The notes under the pieces are model-generated. The model was not told the DNA's origin, ran no database searches, and was given only the letters and a program-made list of their open reading frames with translations. Positions 1 to 7,285 of a DNA stretch of 22,126 nucleotides are shown here, in pieces. The first letter of the stretch is position 1; the number at the start of each line of letters is the position of its first letter. The translations under genes were made by a program, and so were the position numbers. The stretch covers positions 1-22,126 of the forward strand of contig CAZVXI010000038.1 in the NCBI GenBank assembly GCA_964631295.1. Direction: 5' to 3'. The stretch is from CAZVXI01 sp964631295. GTDB lineage: Bacteria; Planctomycetota; Phycisphaerae; Phycisphaerales; SM1A02.

Positions 1-660
1 GATCCGGAAGCATTCCGTCGCGTATTCGCAGCAATCCAGGCAGAAGACAGCCCGCTGACCCGCTTCGGTGCCGCCAAGAGATGGCAGATGATTGCTCTGG
101 TGCACGGCTCGCTTGATGCATCCATGGAGCGGCTGACGGACGTCTACGACGACTGGTGGCGTCGCTGGCGTGTCGAGTCTTATGACGCGATTCTCGATGT
201 TGATCCGTATTACGAACAGACGAACCCCGTGCGCTATGCTGCGGTGATTTCATCGATGAAGGACATCGCCGACCTGTTCGCGATGCGCAATCGACTGATC
301 CATGAAGTACGGGGCACCGCGGTTGCCGCTGGAGTTTGTGGCTACTTGCGAAACTTCAACTCGCAGCCTCGTACCATGCAGTCGTTGTATTCCCAGTTCA
401 TCCGCAAGAGTACGGACGTTGACCCGTACGATTACGATTTTAGTAACTTCATCTTTGCGTACACCAACGAACCCGCGTACGTGAACGTCGTGGGCTGGGG
501 CCGACTGGAGATTGAATCGGGCCAGGCGATGGTGTGGGGTCGCGGGCAGGATCACACGGACAATCGTGCGGGCGAACACACCGAGGATGGCGTTCGTGGC
601 GATATGCTCATCTGGCCGCCAGTCAAGGCCGTGGCTCGCGAGCAGGGCTATCTCGATTGA
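1..660 (+). CDS. Partial protein of unknown function (3' end only)
   Basis: The reading frame is open from the first base of the window, so the 219 codons seen here are the C-terminal part of a longer gene; the internal ATG at 88 is not a likely start. The visible protein is soluble-looking, rich in Trp, Tyr, Asp and Arg (for example DDWWRRWRV and DVDPYYEQTNP), with no transmembrane segment. A cluster near the end (VNVVGWGRLEIESGQAMVWG) looks like beta-strands. I do not recognise a family. The gene ends in TGA and is followed 45 bp later by a strong intrinsic terminator, so it is the last gene of its transcript and is separate from trxB. The N-terminus, and any signal peptide, lies outside the window. 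Confidence 0.75.
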   Translation, partial: DPEAFRRVFAAIQAEDSPLTRFGAAKRWQMIALVHGSLDASMERLTDVYDDWWRRWRVESYDAILDVDPYYEQTNPVRYAAVISSMKDIADLFAMRNRLIHEVRGTAVAAGVCGYLRNFNSQPRTMQSLYSQFIRKSTDVDPYDYDFSNFIFAYTNEPAYVNVVGWGRLEIESGQAMVWGRGQDHTDNRAGEHTEDGVRGDMLIWPPVKAVAREQGYLD

Positions 661-705
661 CTGGAACGCGGGAATACATCGCGGCAACAAACTGTTGATT
701 GACCT

Positions 706-748
706 GAAGGCGATGCTCGGAATGCATCGCCTTCCTTCTTTCTTTCGG
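706..748 (+). terminator. Strong intrinsic terminator after the first gene
   Basis: A perfect 11-bp stem (GAAGGCGATGC at 706-716 pairing with GCATCGCCTTC at 724-734) encloses a 7-nt loop and is followed directly by a pyrimidine tract rich in T (ttctttctttc). It sits between the unknown upstream gene and trxB and should isolate the two transcripts. Confidence 0.85.
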
Positions 749-817
749 TCGGCTACGATGCCGCGTTCGCAATCAAACCCAGAGCACTGAACGCAAACGA
801 AGAGGAAACGCAGAAGA

Positions 818-1792
818 ATGGCTGACGCGGAAAGACTTGTCATCATCGGAAGCGGCCCGGCGGGCTGGACGGCTGCAATCTATGCGGCTCGAGCGAACCT
901 CGATCCGGTCTGTTATGTCGGCGTGCCGAAGCAGAACCCCGCACCGGTGCTGCCCGGCGGGCAACTCATGCTCACGACCGACGTTGAGAACTACCCAGGC
1001 TTCCCGGACGGCGTTACGGGCCCCGAAATGATGCAGATGTTCCAGAAGCAGGCGGAACGTTTCGGAACACGCGTGGTCGGCCGCGACATTGTGCGATGCG
1101 ACTTCTCAAGCCGACCGTTCACGCTTGAGACATCCTCCGGTGAGTCGGTGAAAGCGCATTCGGTGATCATTGCGTCAGGCGCGACCGCCAATTGGCTCGG
1201 GATTGACAATGAGATGCGGCTTGCGCAAACCGGCGGCGGTGTGAGTGCGTGCGCCGTGTGCGATGGCGCGCTGCCGTTGTTCCGCGATCAGCATCTTGCT
1301 GTCGTGGGTGGTGGTGATACCGCAATGGAAGAGGCGGCTTACCTCGCCAAGTTTGGCTCCAAGGTGTCAATCATTCATCGTCGCGATGAACTGCGCGCTT
1401 CCAAGACGATGCAAAAGCGCGTACTTGACCTGCCGAATACAGAAGTTCTTTGGAACAAGGTCGTCGTGGATGTGCTCGGTGATGACAAGATCACCGGCGT
1501 GCGATTGAAAGATTCTGTCAATGGCGACGAATCAGATCTTGATGTCCGCGGCCTGTTCATTGCGATCGGCCATACACCGACCACGCAGTTCCTTGACGGC
1601 ACCGGCATCGATCTCGATGACAGCGGTTACATCAAGCTCAACAGCCACGATCAGATGACAAACATCGAAGGCGTGTTCGCGGCGGGCGATGTGCATGATT
1701 CGGTCTATCGCCAGGCCGTCACCGCTGCAGGCACCGGCTGTCGGGCTGCGCTGGATGCAGAACGCTGGCTCGCCGATCAGGGCGTGCACTGA
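818..1792 (+). CDS. trxB: Thioredoxin reductase (NADPH)
   Basis: This is a low-molecular-weight thioredoxin reductase (EC 1.8.1.9), which uses NADPH and FAD to reduce thioredoxin in the cytoplasm. The 324 residues match the usual family length. Visible motifs are the N-terminal FAD-binding GSGPAG (about 11-16), the redox-active CAVC (Cys145 and Cys148, in GVSACAVCDG), the NADPH-binding GGGDTAMEEA (about 164-173) with the following HRRDELRAS that contacts the 2'-phosphate, and the C-terminal FAD motif AAGDVHDSVYRQAVTAAGTG. A small insertion (PKQNPAPVLPGGQLM, about 38-52) lengthens the loop before the usual PGGQL. An AGAGG ribosome site lies 12 nt upstream of the ATG. The gene is monocistronic by context: a terminator precedes it and a separate promoter follows. 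A TACGAT box at 754-759 could be its -10 element. Confidence 0.96.
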   Translation: MADAERLVIIGSGPAGWTAAIYAARANLDPVCYVGVPKQNPAPVLPGGQLMLTTDVENYPGFPDGVTGPEMMQMFQKQAERFGTRVVGRDIVRCDFSSRPFTLETSSGESVKAHSVIIASGATANWLGIDNEMRLAQTGGGVSACAVCDGALPLFRDQHLAVVGGGDTAMEEAAYLAKFGSKVSIIHRRDELRASKTMQKRVLDLPNTEVLWNKVVVDVLGDDKITGVRLKDSVNGDESDLDVRGLFIAIGHTPTTQFLDGTGIDLDDSGYIKLNSHDQMTNIEGVFAAGDVHDSVYRQAVTAAGTGCRAALDAERWLADQGVH

Positions 1793-1835
1793 GCGCGGTG
1801 AAGAACGGATTCGGCCATTCTCTTCGTTTTTCTCC

Positions 1836-1863
1836 TTGACAGCAATTGGGGGGTGGGTAGTCT
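1836..1863 (+). promoter_or_regulatory. Candidate sigma70-type promoter for the pentamer-repeat gene
   Basis: A perfect TTGACA -35 box (1836-1841) is followed, after 16 bp, by TAGTCT (1858-1863), a weak -10 that keeps the T, A and final T of the consensus. Transcription would start near 1870, about 60 nt before the ATG at 1932. The -35 match is good and the -10 match is poor, so this is a plausible rather than certain promoter. Confidence 0.45.
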
Positions 1864-1918
1864 GGGCGGAAATCGAGTCGTCGCGGGTCACGCTTTGTCT
1901 GGCCAGCGACACACAACC

Positions 1919-1925
1919 AAGGAGG
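1919..1925 (+). promoter_or_regulatory. Strong Shine-Dalgarno site fixing the start at 1932
   Basis: AAGGAGG lies 6 nt before the ATG at 1932. It is the reason to reject the longer frame that opens upstream at 1689 and to place the start codon on the edge of the pentamer repeat. Confidence 0.85.
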
Positions 1926-1931
1926 TCCGTC

Positions 1932-2360
1932 ATGCCACGCCACGCCACGCCACGCCACGCCACGCCACGCCACTCAATTCGCTTGGCGGTTCTGTCGTTG
2001 GTTCTTGTCGCGTTCATTGTGATCGCGCCATCGTCTGGATCGACCAGCGATGATTGCGTTTGTGAGTACCAACTTCCTTGTTGCACGCCTCAATCTGTGC
2101 TTGTTGAGTGTCTGACGATCCACGGCCTCGAATATTGTCCGTGGGATTGGGACACATATGCTGAGAACACGCTTACTCGAAACGACTGCAGTGAGGGTGT
2201 GGAGCGAGGAACCCAGGTTGTGAGCATTGTCGCGAACAGTGACCAGTGCCGCTATCGCGAAGGAATCTGCCTAGGGGGCTTCTGTACCTTTAGTGACTGG
2301 ATTGTGTCGAAGTGCCAACCCCTTGATGTGTTCATCATCGGCGGTGTTCCGTGTCCATGA
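1932..2360 (+). CDS. Small secreted cysteine-rich protein of unknown function, possibly phase-variable
   Basis: The 142-residue product begins with an N-terminal stretch encoded by a pentamer repeat (MPRHATPRHATPRHS), then a basic residue and a hydrophobic core (LAVLSLVLVAFIVIA) followed by PSSGS, which together look like a signal peptide. The mature part is only about 107 residues and holds 12 cysteines, starting with DDCVCEYQLPCC, which suggests a disulfide-rich exported domain. No family is recognised. AAGGAGG stands 6 nt before the ATG, and the stop codon overlaps the next start (ATGA), so the next gene is probably translationally coupled. The repeat unit is 5 bp, so gain or loss of one copy shifts the frame: one alternative frame ends at TGA near 2022, the other at 2053, both inside or just after the signal sequence. 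Confidence 0.8.
   Translation: MPRHATPRHATPRHSIRLAVLSLVLVAFIVIAPSSGSTSDDCVCEYQLPCCTPQSVLVECLTIHGLEYCPWDWDTYAENTLTRNDCSEGVERGTQVVSIVANSDQCRYREGICLGGFCTFSDWIVSKCQPLDVFIIGGVPCP
1934..1973 (+). repeat. Tandem pentanucleotide repeat (GCCAC)8 at a start codon
   Basis: Eight perfect, uninterrupted copies of GCCAC begin with the G of the ATG at 1932-1934. Three copies make 15 nt and encode PRHAT, so 5, 8 or 11 copies keep the frame while other numbers break it. Perfect short-unit tracts of non-triplet length inside the 5' end of a reading frame are the hallmark of slipped-strand contingency loci. Whether the copy number varies in this organism cannot be told from one sequence. Confidence 0.95.
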
Positions 2361-3847
2361 GGCAACGGCCAACCAACATCCTTGCGGTGTGTGCGCTCAT
2401 CGCGGTCGTCAGTCGCGCCGAAGCACAAGATCAGTCCGGGGTTATTGTCGAAGGTGATCATGCGCAAATGATCGTGGAGCGCATCGCGGATAGCGACCTG
2501 TCGGAAGAAGATCGAGCAGAACTCACGCAGGCAGGCGTTGATCCAGAAACATTGACGCGCATTGCGACGTTGTTATTCGACCAGAAGGCCGGGATGATCG
2601 GACGCGAATGGGGTCGCGTCTACGTTGTGTTGCCGCTCCCTGAGCCGCTGAGCAGCAAGCAGATGGAGGAGATTCGCTGGCGTCTTCGCCTGAGTGATGC
2701 TCAGGCGTTGTTCCTGCGACACGCTCACGAAACCTACAGGCCGCGAGCCCTTGAGTTCTGGACCGATGTGACAAGCCCGCTCTGGACGCGCTCCGCTGAT
2801 TACGTTGACGCTGGCCGCGCCAGTGCCGCGGCGGCGAAGTTCAAATCATCACTTTTTGCTGATTGCAGGTCAGCATCGCAGCGGTTGTTTGCGTTTGATG
2901 AGTCTTTCATCAACGAGTTGACACCGATCCTGACGGACAAACAGCAATCGCGCCTGGAATATGTGATGTTCTGGAGACGCCGCCTGCTCACCCCCATCGA
3001 TGCCAAGAGCTTTCCTGGTGCGACCGTCGATCTGACCGGGCTGATACAGCATTTGAAGCAGGAGCATTCGGCAGAGTTTGTTCCGGCGGATGCAACGGCG
3101 TTGGATGCGGCCCTTGATCGATACCAGCGACGACTAACGCAGCAGATGACGCAACTCGTTGATTTATGGCGTGACTTGGCTGCGGCGACGGGGTGGTGGC
3201 ATGCGCGCGCGGATGCCACCGTGAATGCGCATTTACGCGACATCCGCCGTGAGTTCGAGACTTCCCGCACGCGCTTTGCTGAAACTGCCGCTCGTATTCA
3301 CAAGTTGAACGAAAGTACAATCGCCGAGATCCGTACATTCTCAGGTGATCAGGAATACTCCTTGTTGACTGAGGAATATCGCCGGCGCGCTTTCCCGATA
3401 CTCTATGACGTTCTCGACGATGATCTCGGAGACTTCATAATCGAGGAGATTGAGGCGATCGAACCGACGTCACGTGAGGCAGGCCTGTTACGATCGACAT
3501 TGGAGTCACACAAGTTGCGGATGCGGGCCATTCACGGCCGAATGGAATCTACTGTCGCAGCTTGGAAGAACGAATCTTTCGTCCGTAATGGATTCGATCA
3601 TGAGCAGTACAGGTCGTATCGGGGTCAGCTTCATCGCTTTGTGGCTCAGCGGTTCGATGTTCAGTTTGATACTGCTGTCCTGTTGATCGGCGCGTTCCCG
3701 AATCTGCAGGTGCAGATCGAGAGCGTCCTCGCAGATGTAGATCGGAAACGAGTGGAACTGCTCAACGCCGAAGGCGGAGCGTCTGGTCTTGGATGGCCGG
3801 GCCCGAACGACGACTTCATGAAGGTTCCACGAACCGCGGACGACTGA
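2357..3847 (+). CDS. Secreted, helix-rich protein of unknown function
   Basis: A 496-residue protein with a typical signal peptide (basic MRQR, hydrophobic ILAVCALIAVV, likely cleavage after AEA before QDQ). The mature protein is highly charged and looks mostly alpha-helical, with many Arg/Glu/Asp-rich segments and no transmembrane span after the signal. It ends with a Gly/Pro-rich tail (GLGWPGPNDDF). No family is recognised. A GTG two codons upstream (2351) could also start the gene, but the ATG at 2357 overlaps the TGA of the preceding gene as ATGA, the common arrangement for translational coupling, and gives the better signal peptide. Its expression may therefore depend on the pentamer repeat in the gene before it. 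Confidence 0.85.
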   Translation: MRQRPTNILAVCALIAVVSRAEAQDQSGVIVEGDHAQMIVERIADSDLSEEDRAELTQAGVDPETLTRIATLLFDQKAGMIGREWGRVYVVLPLPEPLSSKQMEEIRWRLRLSDAQALFLRHAHETYRPRALEFWTDVTSPLWTRSADYVDAGRASAAAAKFKSSLFADCRSASQRLFAFDESFINELTPILTDKQQSRLEYVMFWRRRLLTPIDAKSFPGATVDLTGLIQHLKQEHSAEFVPADATALDAALDRYQRRLTQQMTQLVDLWRDLAAATGWWHARADATVNAHLRDIRREFETSRTRFAETAARIHKLNESTIAEIRTFSGDQEYSLLTEEYRRRAFPILYDVLDDDLGDFIIEEIEAIEPTSREAGLLRSTLESHKLRMRAIHGRMESTVAAWKNESFVRNGFDHEQYRSYRGQLHRFVAQRFDVQFDTAVLLIGAFPNLQVQIESVLADVDRKRVELLNAEGGASGLGWPGPNDDFMKVPRTADD

Positions 3848-4091
3848 GCGAATGCCGGTGAGACAGCACCCTTCCTGTTGTTGCTCAAACGCGTAAGCAG
3901 TTGGTCGCTCTTGCGGAACTTGCCGTGCGGTCGAGTCGATGCCGTCTGCGCAGATCGAAATCACGGGTCGCATGGTTCGATGAAGTCCCGCGAATAGGAT
4001 TCAGAATCGAGTGTATCAGCGGTGTCGATTCCGCGGCCCTCATTGCGGCCTTGACGCGACGCCACGCGCCTTCCTGCATAGCCTGACTCTT

Positions 4092-4097
4092 TAGAAT
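4092..4097 (+). promoter_or_regulatory. Candidate -10 box for glsA
   Basis: TAGAAT matches the TATAAT consensus at five of six positions. Transcription would start near 4104, about 25 nt before the preferred ATG at 4129. No convincing -35 hexamer is seen at the right distance. The 281 bp from the end of the previous gene to the glsA start contain no other feature I can support. Confidence 0.4.
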
Positions 4098-4128
4098 GCG
4101 CGGGACGCGCACAATGGAAAGGGCGTGC

Positions 4129-5163
4129 ATGACCATCCCACCCGAACAGGGCATCGTGGTTCCCGAGTGTCTCCCGCCGGTTGGCGTCGACCGGCACGAG
4201 CGAATTCAGTTGGTGCTCAACGCCGCAGTAGATTTAGCAGCGCAGAATCACGAGGGCGACCCGGCACAGTATTCGCAAGCACTCGCGAATGTATCGCTCG
4301 AGCAGACCGGCCTCGCTGTCACACTTGTCGATGGCACATCATTGCGTGCGGGCGACGCTGCTCATGAAAAGGTGACACTGCAAAGTGTCGCCAAGGTTGT
4401 GCTGCTGACGGGGCTGCTGGAGGACATCGGTCACGATGAGGTTTTCTGTCATGTCGGGATGGAGCCCTCCGGAGACAGTTTCAAGTCGCTCGCCCGACTG
4501 GATGCCCGGCATGGCCCGCCTGCAAACCCGCTGATCAATGCCGGTGCGATCATGCTCTGTTCCTGCGTGCCCGGGAACACGCTCGACCAGCGTATCGACT
4601 GGTTGCAGGGGTGGGCAGGCAGATTGTTTGAAGCTGATCTTTCAATCAACGAGGATGTCCGCAACATCGAGCGATCTGCCGGGGCGCACAACTGGTCGAT
4701 TGCCTACCTCCTGCGCAGCAAAGACCTGATGGATCGTTCCGTGACTGACGCGCTTGATGTGTACTTTGCGCTGTGTTCGCTGGAGGCAGACATCTGTACG
4801 TGCGCCAACTTCCCTGCATTGCTCGCGCGTGGTGGCGTTGATCGTGGCGGCACGCAGGTTGTCTCTGCGCGAACAGTCCGAACGGTCATCTCAATCATGA
4901 CAACATGCGGCATGTACGATGAATCAGGCGAGTACCTGGTGCAGACAGGATTGCCTGCAAAATCGGGCGTTTCAGGCCTGATCATCTCCTCGGCGCTGCG
5001 GCGCGCAGGTATCGCTGCATATTCGCCTCGACTTGGCGCGAAGGGCGGCTCGGTTCGCGGGCAGATCATGTTGCGACACATTGCAACGGAACTGGGCTGG
5101 CATTTTGCTGAACCGCGCGCTGCCGATGGCGATGCAGCGTCCGCTGATGTTGGTGGTCGGTAG
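4129..5163 (+). CDS. glsA: Glutaminase (class A, serine-dependent)
   Basis: Glutaminase (EC 3.5.1.2) hydrolyses glutamine to glutamate and ammonia in the cytoplasm. With the start used here the protein has 344 residues, against about 310 for typical members; the surplus is at both ends. The catalytic set aligns with correct spacing: Ser86 and Lys89 in QSVAKV, Asn137 in NPLINAGAI, Glu181 and Asn188 in the ERSAGAHNWSIAYLL block, Tyr212 in DVYFALCSL, Tyr263 in GMYDESG, and the PAKSGVSG loop at about 276-283. The usual QS(I/V)SK is QSVAK, which keeps the Ser and Lys. ATGs at 4096 and 4114 are also in frame, but GGAAAGGG sits 5 nt before 4129. The gene converges on the three-hydrolase operon. Confidence 0.95.
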   Translation: MTIPPEQGIVVPECLPPVGVDRHERIQLVLNAAVDLAAQNHEGDPAQYSQALANVSLEQTGLAVTLVDGTSLRAGDAAHEKVTLQSVAKVVLLTGLLEDIGHDEVFCHVGMEPSGDSFKSLARLDARHGPPANPLINAGAIMLCSCVPGNTLDQRIDWLQGWAGRLFEADLSINEDVRNIERSAGAHNWSIAYLLRSKDLMDRSVTDALDVYFALCSLEADICTCANFPALLARGGVDRGGTQVVSARTVRTVISIMTTCGMYDESGEYLVQTGLPAKSGVSGLIISSALRRAGIAAYSPRLGAKGGSVRGQIMLRHIATELGWHFAEPRAADGDAASADVGGR

Positions 5164-5507
5164 AAGTCAAGGCAATCGCTTGATGTAGCGCAACTGGGGC
5201 GCTCGCGTTCTTCATATTCACGTGCACTGCGTGCGCGCACGGATTCTATCTTTCGCCAGATCATGTCAAGCGACCAGCGCGTTGTTGCACTCACTCTCTC
5301 AACCGGATGAAATGAGTCTACTTATGAGAATCCCTGCAAGATTTCTGACAGGGCCAGTGAGTGGTGCGACGATCGTTGCAGGAAGCACGCTTCAGGTGGC
5401 GCACAAATACTGGTACTGCGTTGGACCATGATTCATCATGTACTATTGTCGCAACAGTGCGGCAGGGCTCCAGAGTTGAGATTCGGAATCCTGTCTTTGC
5501 GCGACAG
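5164..5507. other. Intergenic region between convergent glsA and hydrolase operon
   Basis: No convincing gene is seen in these 344 bp; the small frames present lack ribosome sites and family resemblance. Several short dyads occur: AGCGC/GCGCT around 5187-5203 just after glsA, CATGAT/ATCATG near 5428-5441, GATTC/GAATC near 5478-5488, and CTGTC/GACAG near 5490-5506 just after the minus-strand operon. None has a good T tract, so I do not call a terminator, although the first and last are placed where one would be expected. Confidence 0.5.
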
Positions 5508-6359
5508 TCACTCAAGTCCAAGCAGCCGGGCAGGATTGTCACACATCATGCGGCGGATGTTCGATTCGTCGATGCCTTCAGCACGCAAATCGGTCGCGAA
5601 CTGTTTGAGCATCTCAGGCGGATGCGGGTTGTATGGCTGGCCGCCATCGGTTCCCATGACACAGTGATCGAATCCGACACCATGCATCGCTTGTGCTGTG
5701 GCAGATGGTGGGACGGCTGCATGCCATGTCGGAGAGCATGAGAGATAGTCAAACTCCAGCACAGCGCCAAAAGCGGCAGCAGCCTTCATCTGATCAATAT
5801 CGAAGCGTGTGAACTGCATCAGCGGATGCGTCACAAGCAGTTTGTCGATTCCCATGGAATGCGCTGCTTCAAGCAGTGCGAGACTCTCCTGTGGCGCGAG
5901 ATGCCCGGTGCCAAGTGCGATATCAGCATCGCGAATCTGTTCAAGGATCGGCATCACTTCCGGGTTGATCGCGCCCGCAGAATCAAGAATGCGAATGCCT
6001 TCACGACCCTTGCGCGCCTCGGAGCGGAACATCTCCGCCTCTGCGACCTGAAGGCAGTGTGCTGCATGCAGAGTCGGCATCCAGATCTGCTTTGCGCCAA
6101 ATGCGATCGCCGTTTCGACGGCAACCGGGTTCAGTCCACCAACGGTGTGGTTCAAAACCAGTCCGCCGAACACGTGCATGTCGACGTGATATCTTGCGAG
6201 TGTCGCACGATCTGCCGTGAGCGTGTGATGACTCTTGAGCAGGATACCGCGCATGCCGGCTGCCTGGGCCTCGCGCACAAGTTCCACATCATCAACGGAG
6301 CGCTCGTACACATCCGGCGATGAATGCACGTGCAGATCGATGGCGTCGTGAATATCCAT
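5508..6359 (-). CDS. Metal-dependent amidohydrolase-like protein (DUF6282-like)
   Basis: A 283-residue TIM-barrel amidohydrolase/PHP-like protein. The N-terminal IDLHVHSSPDVYER carries a His-X-His pair (His10, His12) typical of metal-binding barrel enzymes, followed by LLKSHHTLTAD, GTGHLAPQES, LLVTHPLMQ and CVMGTDGGQPYNPHPPEML, which supply further His and Asp ligands at the ends of barrel strands. It ends with MMCDNPARLLGL, as in many amidohydrolases. The pattern resembles proteins annotated DUF6282; the substrate is unknown. The start is the ATG at 6359, which overlaps the stop of the upstream gene as TGATG; a longer frame starting at 6395 is unlikely. It is the last of three hydrolase genes that appear to be co-transcribed. 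Confidence 0.88.
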   Translation of the reverse strand: MDIHDAIDLHVHSSPDVYERSVDDVELVREAQAAGMRGILLKSHHTLTADRATLARYHVDMHVFGGLVLNHTVGGLNPVAVETAIAFGAKQIWMPTLHAAHCLQVAEAEMFRSEARKGREGIRILDSAGAINPEVMPILEQIRDADIALGTGHLAPQESLALLEAAHSMGIDKLLVTHPLMQFTRFDIDQMKAAAAFGAVLEFDYLSCSPTWHAAVPPSATAQAMHGVGFDHCVMGTDGGQPYNPHPPEMLKQFATDLRAEGIDESNIRRMMCDNPARLLGLE

Positions 6360-7261
6360 CACGCGGCCTCGAGTGTGAGCAGGTTGTCGATCCATGAACC
6401 GACATGTGCCGCCAGTGCCTGAAAGCGCGGATCGGCATCATGCATGAACTCTGTGTGGCCGGCTTCTTTGATCCAGTAGAGTTCCTTCGGGCCGGCATAC
6501 GCGTCATAGAGCGACTTCGCTTCAAGTGTGGGGTGGAGTAGATTTGAGTCGCCGTGCGCGATCAACAGTGGAAGTTGCATGCTCGTCGCATATGCCTCCA
6601 CATTCCACCTCAGCAGAGAGTCAGCAAGTTCCATCGAATATGTTTCCGCCTGATATCCGGGTGTTGTGCGCAGGATTTCATCAACATATGTGCGAGATTG
6701 CTCGTCAAGGGGGTAGATGTCGAACGGATCAACATACTCTGCTCCGCCTGTCCGGCTCCTCTTGCTCCGCTCGTCTTCAACCCGTGTGCGGAACGCTGAG
6801 TATGCGTTGGCATCTCGATGGGCGTGCTGCACGCGATCGCCGTTGTAGAACCCATTGATCGCAATGAGGCCGCATACAGTTTCAAGCTCGCGCGCGGCAT
6901 CAATGATCAAGCCACCACCCATACCCCAGCCAAGCAGGATGATCCGCGATGCATCGATCCGATCATCACTTGCTGCAAACGCAGTGCCGTGCATGATGTC
7001 GCGGACCTGCTCTTCCAGAAGCACGCGATGGCGCGGTCCTTCACTGTCAGCAAATCCTCGATAATCGAACGCGAAGCAAGGAAGGTCGCGGGCTGTCAGA
7101 GATCGCGCGAATCGCGCGGGGTGAATGTGTCGCAAACCGGTGAAGCCGGAGTTCGCTATGACAAGCGGAGCAGGGCTCGAATCACTATGTGAGTCCGGCC
7201 AGTAGTAGGTGGCTCCAAGGCGGAGGCCGTCGCTGAAAAACGTTGCTTCTTCTGTGCGCAT
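6359..7261 (-). CDS. Alpha/beta hydrolase with Gly at the nucleophile position
   Basis: A 300-residue alpha/beta hydrolase of the dienelactone hydrolase/esterase type. Visible elements are strand APLVIANSGFTGLR with the oxyanion region, CFAFDYRGFADSEG (the D-Y-R-G-F strand-turn typical of the fold), the nucleophile elbow LLGWGMGGGL (about 109-118), the acid region LIAHGDSNLLHP and the late histidine in KEAGHTEF. The elbow normally reads G-X-S/C-X-G; here the central residue is Gly113 (codon GGT at 6923-6925), so classical serine hydrolase chemistry may be absent or changed. GAGGT lies 7 nt before the ATG. It follows the nitrilase-like gene by 24 bp and overlaps the amidohydrolase start, so the three genes form an operon. 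The function is unknown. Confidence 0.88.
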   Translation of the reverse strand: MRTEEATFFSDGLRLGATYYWPDSHSDSSPAPLVIANSGFTGLRHIHPARFARSLTARDLPCFAFDYRGFADSEGPRHRVLLEEQVRDIMHGTAFAASDDRIDASRIILLGWGMGGGLIIDAARELETVCGLIAINGFYNGDRVQHAHRDANAYSAFRTRVEDERSKRSRTGGAEYVDPFDIYPLDEQSRTYVDEILRTTPGYQAETYSMELADSLLRWNVEAYATSMQLPLLIAHGDSNLLHPTLEAKSLYDAYAGPKELYWIKEAGHTEFMHDADPRFQALAAHVGSWIDNLLTLEAA

Positions 7262-7285
7262 GCGTAGACCTCGATGGGCGCATTG

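Noticed and set aside
250..846. Long minus-strand frame opposite the first gene
   Set aside because: It crosses a strong terminator and the trxB start, and its protein has no recognisable features; it is an antisense shadow in GC-rich DNA.
1689..1931. Upstream extension of the repeat-containing gene, overlapping trxB
   Set aside because: It runs through the trxB 3' end and the promoter, has no ribosome site and no signal peptide at its start, while AAGGAGG points to the ATG at 1932.
3943..3953. Palindrome TCTGCGCAGA in the gap before glsA
   Set aside because: A 10-bp palindrome with no second copy and no link to a promoter; expected by chance at this GC content.
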